Assembly (NCBI GenBank): GCA_017454565.1
Contig: JAFTCS010000287.1
Location: 1-8,960 of the forward strand
Length of the DNA: 8,960 nucleotides
Reading direction: 5' to 3'
Origin: Clostridia bacterium
Lineage (GTDB): Bacteria; Bacillota; Clostridia; Oscillospirales; Acutalibacteraceae
Positions 1-5,141 of this stretch are shown one piece after another. The notes below the pieces were generated by a model. The model worked only from the letters and a program-made list of their open reading frames with translations. It searched no databases and had not been told where the DNA came from. A program made the position numbers and the translations under genes. Numbering within the stretch: the first letter of the stretch is position 1; each line of letters opens with the position of its first letter.

Positions 1-654
1 CTTGCAGATTTTACCGCTTTCTCATTCCACGCTGTCAAAAACCTCACTACCGGCGAGGGCGGAGCCGTTACATGGCGCAAGCACCCGAACATAGACAGCG
101 ACGACCTTTACAAGAAATTCATGCTTCTTACTCTTCACGGCCAGACCAAGGACGCTCTTTCAAAAACACAGTCCGGCGGCTGGGAATACGACATAATAGG
201 GCCTTTCTTCAAGTGCAACATGACTGACATCATGGCGGCCATAGGCATTGCCCAGCTCGACAGATTCCCGGCAATGCTCAGGCGCAGAAGACGGCTCATA
301 GAATACTACAACCGTGAGCTTTCCGACCAGAGCGTGTCCATGCTTCAGCACTATTCCGACAAGGAAAAGCTTGCTTCAAGCGGGCACCTTTACCTTGTAA
401 AGCTCATGTGGCAGGAAGAGGAATACCGCAACGAGGTCATCAGGCGCATGGCGGAGATGGGTGTTGCCACCAACGTGCACTACAAGCCTCTGCCCATGAT
501 GACGGCATACAAGAGCATGGGCTACAATATTGCCGACTTCCCCAATGCCTATGACATGTACAAAAACGAGATAACCCTGCCTCTCTACTCAAAAATGACC
601 GATGACGAAGCCATGTATGTAATGGAGTGTTTCAAGAAAGCCATACAAGAATAG
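1..654 (+). CDS. DegT/DnrJ/EryC1/StrS family PLP-dependent aminotransferase, C-terminal part (5' end outside window)
   Basis: The reading frame is open from base 1 and gives 217 residues before TAG, against roughly 370 for a whole family member, so about the first 150 residues lie upstream. The fragment begins almost at the cofactor lysine: residues 7-20 read FSFHAVKNLTTGEGG-like, with the PLP Schiff-base lysine at residue 13 of the fragment, which is the family hallmark. The stretch YDIIGPFFKCNMTDIMAAIG, about residues 63-82, matches the conserved second half of the fold. These enzymes transfer an amino group, usually from glutamate, to a keto-sugar nucleotide in the cytoplasm for cell-surface polysaccharide or glycan synthesis. 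The exact sugar substrate cannot be read from the sequence. The stop codon is formed where the coding sequence runs into the 653-815 palindrome, so the repeat may have set the present C terminus. Confidence 0.93.
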   Translation, partial: LADFTAFSFHAVKNLTTGEGGAVTWRKHPNIDSDDLYKKFMLLTLHGQTKDALSKTQSGGWEYDIIGPFFKCNMTDIMAAIGIAQLDRFPAMLRRRRRLIEYYNRELSDQSVSMLQHYSDKEKLASSGHLYLVKLMWQEEEYRNEVIRRMAEMGVATNVHYKPLPMMTAYKSMGYNIADFPNAYDMYKNEITLPLYSKMTDDEAMYVMECFKKAIQE

Positions 655-815
655 ACTTCCTCGGAAACCGGAGAAGTGCCGTATTGCGCAGAATATTTTG
701 TGCTGGGCGAAGCATCTCGACCGCCGCACTACTTTGTGTAATGCAAGGGAGAGCCGCAAAGTCCGGCGCAAAAGAGACAAGCAAGACGGTGCTTCGTAAG
801 TTTCCGAGGAAGTCT
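653..815. repeat. 163-bp imperfect palindrome with 16-bp perfect terminal inverted repeats (foldback/MITE-like)
   Basis: The ends AGACTTCCTCGGAAAC (653-668) and its exact reverse complement (800-815) form perfect 16-bp terminal repeats. Inside them the two halves continue to align, at roughly 60% by eye, right down to a centre around 727-744 (GCACTAC, short loop, GTAATGC). The whole unit can therefore fold as one long hairpin. Several differences between the arms are T/C or G/A changes that leave G·U pairs in plus-strand RNA. No transposase is present. The left end overlaps the TAG stop of the aminotransferase gene. Short open frames on both strands here are by-products of the repeat. A non-autonomous foldback element is the best reading; a conserved 3' UTR structure is the alternative. 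Confidence 0.7.
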
Positions 816-827
816 GATAAAAACACA

Positions 828-870
828 AGATCCCTGAGCCTGGAGAAAGCTCAGGGATCTCATGCTTTTT
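828..870. terminator. Bidirectional rho-independent terminator between convergent genes
   Basis: A perfect 12-bp stem AGATCCCTGAGC / GCTCAGGGATCT (828-839 and 849-860) encloses a 9-nt loop. On the plus strand it is followed after five bases by TTTTT (866-870). On the minus strand it is followed by TGTGTTTTT. It sits between the plus-strand aminotransferase and the minus-strand repressor operon and can end both. Confidence 0.8.
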
Positions 871-1021
871 AGGAGGAATGTATATGAAGTAAAGTAATAA
901 ACAATGTTTCCGCTGTCAACGTTCATGCCGACAGACGGGCGGGGAGTATATGACCCATCTGTCGGAGTACGTCATAGGAGGATGTATTACAATAACTTGT
1001 TATCAATTTATTAAACGCCCC

Positions 1022-1228
1022 TCATTCAAAAAAGAACAGCTCCTCAAACTTCTTGTCAAGAGCTATACATATCAGCAGAGCCAGCCTTGCACTGGGGCAG
1101 AACTGATTGTTTTCGATGGAGCTTATGGTCTGGCGGGAAACCCCCACCATCTCAGCCAGATCGCCCTGTGAGATCCTTTTTTCCGCCCGGGCAACTCTCA
1201 GACGGTTCTGAAATACGATATCATTCAT
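1022..1228 (-). CDS. Small Cro/CI-type (XRE family) helix-turn-helix repressor
   Basis: The 68-residue protein is almost entirely one HTH_3 domain. Residues 6-17 (FQNRLRVARAEK) form helix 1. ISQGDLAEMVGVSRQTISSIE, residues 19-39, is the helix-turn-helix with its canonical SxxTISxIE recognition helix. The tail NNQFCPSARLALLICIALDK closes the five-helix bundle. I chose the ATG at 1228, not the in-frame ATG at 1261, because it overlaps the TGA of the upstream gene as ATGA, giving translational coupling, and because family members begin just before FQNRLRxxR. No strong ribosome binding site of its own is visible. It is probably a DNA-binding regulator of its own operon. No ligand or toxin partner is evident. 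Confidence 0.88.
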   Translation of the reverse strand: MNDIVFQNRLRVARAEKRISQGDLAEMVGVSRQTISSIENNQFCPSARLALLICIALDKKFEELFFFE

Positions 1229-1545
1229 AGCCCATGCACCCAAAAGAACATTACGGCACAAAAAACAGCCGCAATCCCTGTCCCTATCCCTGCTATAAGA
1301 TAAATGGGCTTCCTGATGTTCTTGTACTGATACAGGAACGTGGTGCAGAGATATGCCGTTATTATCGTCACGAATTCATAGAAAGTCTCACGGTGAAACG
1401 CTTTGTAAATGCTGAACACCAGACACAGAATACCTACCACAACAGCGCCCATGCCAAAGGATGAGCTGTACACACGCTGCTCTCTCTCATCAAGAGAATT
1501 GCGTTTCTTTTTTTTGTTCTTTTCAAGAATTTCTTTTTTATCCAT
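1225..1545 (-). CDS. Small three-helix membrane protein (DUF6442-like)
   Basis: The 106-residue protein has a charged, Lys/Glu/Arg-rich N-terminal segment (residues 1-24, including LDEREQRV). Three hydrophobic segments follow, at about residues 31-49, 56-72 and 81-102, so it is an inner-membrane protein with a cytoplasmic N terminus. The DEREQ-type N-terminal motif, the size and the directly downstream XRE regulator fit the DUF6442-like small membrane proteins found beside such repressors in Firmicutes. The molecular function is unknown. The start is well supported: GGAGG (1555-1559) lies 9 nt before the ATG. The stop overlaps the repressor start by 4 nt, so the two are cotranscribed from the promoter at 1594-1622. 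Confidence 0.8.
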   Translation of the reverse strand: MDKKEILEKNKKKKRNSLDEREQRVYSSSFGMGAVVVGILCLVFSIYKAFHRETFYEFVTIITAYLCTTFLYQYKNIRKPIYLIAGIGTGIAAVFCAVMFFWVHGL

Positions 1546-1593
1546 CCGAAAAGACCTCCGAAAGAAGATGCCTGTTGTTTTCTGTGTGAATAC

Positions 1594-1622
1594 ATAGTAT
1601 CATATACTTTGCGAATTGTCAA
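1594..1622 (-). promoter_or_regulatory. Promoter of the membrane protein/repressor operon
   Basis: Reading the minus strand, -35 TTGACA (1617-1622, perfect) is followed by a 17-bp spacer and -10 TACTAT (1594-1599, 4 of 6). The start codon lies about 50 bases downstream, with a good ribosome binding site. Confidence 0.75.
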
Positions 1623-1633
1623 GTATCCTTGAC
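1596..1633. promoter_or_regulatory. Two palindromic operators overlapping the -10 and -35 of the repressor operon
   Basis: AGTAT-CAT-ATACT (1596-1608) covers most of the -10, and GTCAAG-TATC-CTTGAC (1618-1633) covers the -35. Both are perfect inverted repeats and both contain AGTATC, at 1596 and 1622. Their position on the promoter of an operon that encodes a Cro/CI-type protein suggests autoregulation. Binding by that protein is inferred. Confidence 0.55.
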
Positions 1634-1758
1634 ATAATTTCCTTTAAACTTGGCATTACACTTTTTTTACAAAAATGTCAGACTTGTTACAGTTTGTGCC
1701 GGCATGACAGGATCGGAGATCAATTTTCTCTTTCTGCGCCTGATATTCAACGGCATTT

Positions 1759-1796
1759 TATTAGACTTTTTCGGAAACTTCCGAGAAAGTCTAATA
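1759..1796. repeat. Compact palindrome sharing its end sequence with the 653-815 element
   Basis: Two 18-bp arms (1759-1776 and 1779-1796), joined by only 2 bp, are complementary with a single T·G. The 16 bases AGACTTTTTCGGAAAC here match the terminal repeat of the 653-815 element (AGACTTCCTCGGAAAC) at 14 positions. It looks like a copy reduced to its two ends. No T-run follows, so it is not an obvious terminator. Confidence 0.65.
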
Positions 1797-1819
1797 TAAC
1801 TGCTGTACTCAAAAAGAAA

Positions 1820-1836
1820 TTGAAAATCATTTTCAA
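1820..1836. promoter_or_regulatory. Fur-family operator (Fur/Zur-type box) of the metal importer operon
   Basis: TTGAAAATCATTTTCAA is a perfect 8-1-8 palindrome ending 5 bp before the -35. It fits the 7-1-7 pattern of Fur-family boxes (TGAtAATnATTaTCA in Bacillus), differing by one symmetric change per arm. The Bacillus Zur box (TCGTAATnATTACGA) fits less well. The downstream genes suggest metal-dependent repression by a Fur-family protein. Which metal is sensed is not decidable here. Confidence 0.7.
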
Positions 1837-1841
1837 ATGTC

Positions 1842-1870
1842 TTGACAACGATATATATAGATGATAAAAT
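1842..1870 (+). promoter_or_regulatory. Promoter of the metal importer operon
   Basis: A perfect -35 TTGACA (1842-1847), a 17-bp AT-rich spacer and -10 TAAAAT (1865-1870, 5 of 6). The predicted start is near 1877, giving a leader of about 48 nt. That leader includes a small palindrome CAAATAATTTG (1895-1905) of unknown meaning. Confidence 0.8.
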
Positions 1871-1924
1871 TAAGAACGGATTTCAATTTCGGAGCAAATA
1901 ATTTGTATAAAGAAGGATATGCAA

Positions 1925-2923
1925 ATGAAAATGAAAAGGAAAATAAAAAGCATAATAGCGCTGCTGCTGTGCGCTGCCGCCGCGGTTCTCTGCTTTTCGG
2001 GCTGCGGAAAGGATACCTCAAAGAACGGAAAGATCCGTGTAGTTACCACCATCTTCCCTGAATACGACTGGACAAGGGAGATCTTAGGCGATACCGGAAA
2101 AGACATCGACCTCAGACTTCTCATCGGCAACGGCGTAGACCTGCACAGTTATCAGCCGTCTGTAGACGACATCATGCTGGTCGCAAACTGCGATGTGTTC
2201 GTTTATGTCGGGGGTGAATCCGACAAGTGGGTCACCGACGCCCTCGCTCAGTCCACAAACAAGGATATGAAGGTGGTCAAGCTCATGGATGTGATCGGCA
2301 GCTCAGCCAAAGCCGAGGAAACGGTTGAGGGTATGCAGGACCACGAGGACGACGACCATGACCACGAGGACCCCGAATACGATGAACATATTTGGCTGTC
2401 TCTGAGGAACGCTTCACTCTGCTGTGACGCTATCACAGACGCTCTTTCAAAGGCAATGCCTGACAAGGCTTCTTCCCTTAAAGCCAATAATGAAAATTAC
2501 AAAAAACAGCTCAGCGCTCTTGACGGCGAATTCAAGACTGCCGTTCAGAAGGGCAGCACCGACACCATAGTTGTAGGCGACCGTTTCCCCTTCCGCTATA
2601 TGACCGATGACTACAGCATCAAATACTTTGCAGCTTTCTCCGGCTGCTCTGCCGAAACCGAAGCAAGCTTTGAGACCATAGTTTTCCTTTCCGGCAAGGT
2701 TGACGAGCTGAAACTCGGCGCCATAATAAAGACCGAAGGCTCTGACGGCTCTGTGGCAAACACCATCCGGGACAATACCAAAACCGCCGACCAGAAAATA
2801 CTCACACTTGATTCCATGCAGTCAGTAACTCAGGAGAATATCAACAACGGCACCACATATCTTTCTGTTATGAAAAACGATCTTGAGGTGCTTTCAGAAG
2901 CTCTTGCCAGCGTCAGAAAATAA
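1925..2923 (+). CDS. znuA: Metal ABC transporter substrate-binding lipoprotein, probably zinc (ZnuA/AdcA-like)
   Basis: The 332-residue cluster A-I solute-binding protein captures a divalent metal outside the membrane and delivers it to the permease. Residues 1-27 are a lipoprotein signal: KRK basic start, hydrophobic core, and a lipobox ending FSG-C with the lipidated Cys at 27. H74 (VDLHSYQPS) and H155 (DEHIWL) match the first two metal ligands. An acidic, His-rich loop (about 136-155, with HEDDDHDHED) precedes the second ligand, a feature typical of zinc-binding members. Where the classical third ligand is His, this protein has GDRFPFRY (D219). AAFSGCSAETEASFE (about 236-250) and an acidic residue in KTEGSD (E271) follow. 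The ATG at 1925 lies 7 nt after AAGGA (1913-1917); an in-frame ATG at 1919 is only 1 nt from it. It is the first gene of a three-gene operon. Manganese remains possible. Confidence 0.9.
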   Translation: MKMKRKIKSIIALLLCAAAAVLCFSGCGKDTSKNGKIRVVTTIFPEYDWTREILGDTGKDIDLRLLIGNGVDLHSYQPSVDDIMLVANCDVFVYVGGESDKWVTDALAQSTNKDMKVVKLMDVIGSSAKAEETVEGMQDHEDDDHDHEDPEYDEHIWLSLRNASLCCDAITDALSKAMPDKASSLKANNENYKKQLSALDGEFKTAVQKGSTDTIVVGDRFPFRYMTDDYSIKYFAAFSGCSAETEASFETIVFLSGKVDELKLGAIIKTEGSDGSVANTIRDNTKTADQKILTLDSMQSVTQENINNGTTYLSVMKNDLEVLSEALASVRK

Positions 2924-2945
2924 TCAATAAAACGGAGGAAGTCCG

Positions 2946-3659
2946 ATGTCGCTTATAGATGTAAGATCGCTTACTCTCGGATACGAAAACCGCACAGTGC
3001 TGAAAGACCTCAGCTTCCATGTTGACGAGGGAGATTACCTGTGCATTGTGGGAGAAAACGGTTCGGGAAAATCCACACTTATGAAAACTCTTTTAGGTCT
3101 GCAAAAGCCATTCGGCGGCGAGATCATATTCGGTGACGGTCTGAATCGGAAAGAAATAGGCTATCTTCCCCAGCAGACCATTGTGCAGAAGGATTTCCCG
3201 GCGTCAGTCCGTGAGATAGTCCTGTCAGGCTGTCAGGCGCGCTGCGGTCTAAGACCCTTTTACAACCGTGAAGAGAAGCAGCTTGCCGAAAAGAATATGG
3301 AGCGCATGGGCATAAAGGAATTTGCCAGACGCTGCTACCGTGATCTTTCGGGCGGTCAGCAGCAAAGAGTGCTTCTTGCCCGCGCGCTGTGCGCCACAAG
3401 AAAAATTCTTTTGCTGGATGAACCTGTTTCGGGTCTTGACCCGATGGTTACTGCGGAAATGTACGAGCTTATAGAAGGTCTGAACAAAGAGGGCATTACC
3501 ATTATAATGATCTCCCATGACATTTCGGCCGCTGTCTGCTACGCCAGCAAAATACTTCACATCAGTAAAAAACCATTCTTCGGCACCAGAGAAGAATATC
3601 AGAACAGCGATATCGGCAAGCTGTTTATCATGCGCGAGGAGGGCGGAGCAAATGCTTGA
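2946..3659 (+). CDS. znuC: Metal ABC transporter ATP-binding protein (ZnuC-like)
   Basis: The 237-residue ATPase has all the expected motifs: Walker A GENGSGKST (36-44), Q-loop near LPQQ (74-77), signature LSGGQQQR (134-141), Walker B LLLDEP with catalytic E159, D-loop SGLD (162-165) and switch His H191. It hydrolyses ATP on the cytoplasmic side to drive the permease encoded next. GGAGG (2934-2938) lies 7 nt before ATG. It starts 22 nt after the lipoprotein gene, and its last 8 bp overlap the permease start, so the three are one operon. Length and motifs fit the family of metal importers that also includes manganese systems. The metal is assigned from the binding protein. Confidence 0.92.
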   Translation: MSLIDVRSLTLGYENRTVLKDLSFHVDEGDYLCIVGENGSGKSTLMKTLLGLQKPFGGEIIFGDGLNRKEIGYLPQQTIVQKDFPASVREIVLSGCQARCGLRPFYNREEKQLAEKNMERMGIKEFARRCYRDLSGGQQQRVLLARALCATRKILLLDEPVSGLDPMVTAEMYELIEGLNKEGITIIMISHDISAAVCYASKILHISKKPFFGTREEYQNSDIGKLFIMREEGGANA

Positions 3660-4485
3660 CAAGCTGATAGAATACCTGCAATTTCCGTTCGTGCAATACG
3701 CCCTGATAGTAGGCATACTCATAGCATTATGCGCGTCTCTGCTCGGAGTTTCGCTGGTCCTCAAAAGGTTCTCCTTTATCGGAGACGGTCTTTCACACGT
3801 TGCTTTCGGAGCCATGGCGATCGCCAGTGTACTCAACCTGACCAACCAGATGATAATAATAATGCCCGTCACGGTGCTGAGCGCCGTACTGCTTCTTCGC
3901 ACCGGACGCAACGCAAAAATAAGAGGCGATGCCGCCATTGCCATGATAAGCGTAGGCGCACTGGCTCTTGGCTATCTGCTTATGAATATATTTTCCACCT
4001 CGTCAAATCTGTCCGGAGACGTCTGCAGCACTTTGTTCGGTTCAACATCCATGCTCACCCTCACCCTCACAGACGTGATAGTATGCAGCGTGATCTCCCT
4101 TATAGTTATAGCTCTGTTCCTGCTGTTCTATAACAAAATATTCGCCGTAACGTTTGACGAAAGCTTCGCAACCGCAGTAGGTACAAAATCCAACAGATAC
4201 AATCTTCTGTTAGCGGTAATAATCGCCGTGATAATCGTAATGGCAATGAACCTTGTGGGTTCGCTTCTTATTTCGGCTCTGGTCATCTTCCCCGGACTTT
4301 CGGCAATGAGACTTTTCAAGAGCTTCAAATCCGTAACTATCTTCTCGGCGGTGCTCTCGGTGTTCTGTGCCGTCATCGGAATGATAATATCCATTTTAGC
4401 CGGCACTCCGGTAGGCGCAACAATAGTTGCCACAAACGCAGCCGCATTCCTTATGTGCACGTTTATCGGAGTTTTTGTAAGATAA
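3652..4485 (+). CDS. znuB: Metal ABC transporter permease, ABC-3 family (ZnuB-like)
   Basis: The 277-residue integral membrane protein has about eight hydrophobic segments (roughly 14-36, 48-60, 67-82, 92-113, 139-160, 185-213, 229-249 and 253-276). RFSFIGDGLSHVAFGAMA (39-56) and LVGSLLISALVIFPGLSAM (201-219) are conserved ABC-3 permease regions; the second is the coupling area that contacts the ATPase. It forms the channel of the importer. The frame is open much further upstream, but the start at 3652 is preferred: GAGGAGG (3636-3642) lies 9 nt upstream, the protein then begins MLDKLIEYLQF as in relatives, and it gives the usual 8-bp overlap with the ATPase gene. No terminator is visible after the stop. 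Confidence 0.92.
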   Translation: MLDKLIEYLQFPFVQYALIVGILIALCASLLGVSLVLKRFSFIGDGLSHVAFGAMAIASVLNLTNQMIIIMPVTVLSAVLLLRTGRNAKIRGDAAIAMISVGALALGYLLMNIFSTSSNLSGDVCSTLFGSTSMLTLTLTDVIVCSVISLIVIALFLLFYNKIFAVTFDESFATAVGTKSNRYNLLLAVIIAVIIVMAMNLVGSLLISALVIFPGLSAMRLFKSFKSVTIFSAVLSVFCAVIGMIISILAGTPVGATIVATNAAAFLMCTFIGVFVR

Positions 4486-4502
4486 GCCTCACTTTAAATC
4501 AT

Positions 4503-4531
4503 TTGACAAGCGGATCAAAATATAATATAAT
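4503..4531 (+). promoter_or_regulatory. Promoter of rnpB
   Basis: Perfect consensus: TTGACA (4503-4508), 17-bp spacer, TATAAT (4526-4531). A second TATAAT at 4521 has only a 12-bp spacer and is unlikely to be used. The predicted start at about 4538 coincides with the 5' strand of helix P1. Confidence 0.85.
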
Positions 4532-4537
4532 AATCCA

Positions 4538-4884
4538 TGGAGTGAGATAAACAGCTGCGGATGCAGTGCCGAAAGGCCGCACCCGAGGAAAGTCCGGGCT
4601 CCACAGGGCAAGGATAACGGCTAACGGCCGCCGGGGGTGACCCCAGGGAAAGTGCAACAGAGATATACCGCCTGTCCTTGACAGGTAAGGGTGGAAAGGC
4701 GAGGTAAGAGCTCACCGGCGCACAGGAGACTGTGCGGCCCTGTAAACCCTATCCGGAGCAACACCGTACAAAGGCATAACATCTGCCCGATGGCCTTGAT
4801 CAGGTGGCACTGAGCAGCGGCGGCAACGCCCTGCCAAGATAGATGGCTGTTCACGACAGAACCCGGCTTATCGTCTCAGTCCAT
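4538..4884 (+). ncRNA. rnpB: RNase P RNA (bacterial A-type)
   Basis: This is the catalytic RNA of ribonuclease P, which removes the 5' leader of precursor tRNAs. The conserved core is clear: GAGGAAAGTCCGGGCTCC near 4587-4604, AGGGAAAGTGCAACAGAGAT near 4646-4665, AAGAGCTCACC near 4706-4716, TGTAAACCC at 4741-4749, and CACGACAGAACCCGGCTTAT near 4853-4872. The 5' end (TGGAGTGAGATAA) pairs with the 3' end (TTATCGTCTCAGTCCA) as helix P1, which fixes the boundaries. The P4 strands AGTCCGGGCTCC and CGACAGAACCCGGCTT and the overall order fit the ancestral A type, not the Bacillus B type. Ends are estimated from P1 and the promoter. Confidence 0.95.
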
Positions 4885-4888
4885 TCAT

Positions 4889-4914
4889 CCCGTCACATTG
4901 TGGCGGGTATTTTT
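4889..4914 (+). terminator. Rho-independent terminator of rnpB
   Basis: CCCGTCAC (4889-4896) pairs with GTGGCGGG (4900-4907), with one G·U and a 3-nt loop. It is followed by TATTTTT, five bases after the end of rnpB. Confidence 0.8.
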
Positions 4915-4926
4915 ATGCAAAAATAT

Positions 4927-4969
4927 GCGCTGCATGACCCTGCTGAGGGAAATGCAGCGCTGTTTTTTT
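4927..4969. terminator. Second, bidirectional terminator between rnpB and thrS
   Basis: A long two-part stem: GCGCTGCAT (4927-4935) with ATGCAGCGC (4952-4960), and inside it CCCT-GCTG-AGGG. On the plus strand TG plus seven T follow (4963-4969). On the minus strand ATATTTTTG follows. It can back up the rnpB terminator and stop thrS transcripts coming from the right. Confidence 0.8.
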
Positions 4970-5006
4970 CCTGATACTATAGCAATCCAAAATAATAATA
5001 TCAAAA

Positions 5007-5090
5007 CGGTGGAGTGTGGAGTTGTTCAGTGGACACCTCTGCGCAGCAGAATCACAAACCGAGACAACAGACGAAACTCAACACCCTCCG
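5007..5090 (-). terminator. Possible stem-loop in the thrS 3' region
   Basis: The stretch 4970-5141 holds no convincing gene. Within it 5007-5023 pairs with 5075-5090 (about 14 of 16 positions, one bulge) around a long loop. On the minus strand the stem is followed by TTTTGATATTATTATTTT. A second small stem, TGCCTGT / ACAGGCA (5106-5112 and 5125-5131), lies nearer the thrS stop but has no T-run. Either could contribute to ending thrS; the 4927-4969 hairpin is stronger. Confidence 0.3.
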
Positions 5091-5141
5091 ACATTCAGGA
5101 TTCTATGCCTGTCCTTGACAAAGAACAGGCACGACAACCTG

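Noticed and set aside
627..926. Short overlapping open frames on both strands after the aminotransferase gene
   Set aside because: They translate the 653-815 palindrome in several frames, have no ribosome binding sites and show no domain; they are products of the repeat.
1229..1261. Upstream ATG at 1261 for the small repressor
   Set aside because: It would add residues unlike the family and overlap the upstream gene by about 37 nt; the ATGA start at 1228 is the natural one.
1646..1758. T-run and small palindromes (for example TGCCGGCA at 1697-1704) between the two divergent operons
   Set aside because: No stem precedes the T-run at about 1662-1668, and the 8-bp palindrome alone is not informative; no gene is present here.
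1919..1924. ATG at 1919 as start of the metal-binding lipoprotein
   Set aside because: It lies only 1 nt after AAGGA; the in-frame ATG at 1925 has a 7-nt spacing and still gives a full signal peptide.
3517..3651. 45-codon N-terminal extension of the permease
   Set aside because: It overlaps the ATPase gene in another frame, and the start at 3652 has a good ribosome binding site and the family N terminus.
3249..3944. 231-codon minus-strand open frame opposite the ATPase and permease genes
   Set aside because: It is antisense to two strongly conserved genes and its composition is that of a shadow frame.
4515..4854. Minus-strand open frames over 4515-4854
   Set aside because: They cover rnpB, whose conserved core and P1 pairing explain the sequence.
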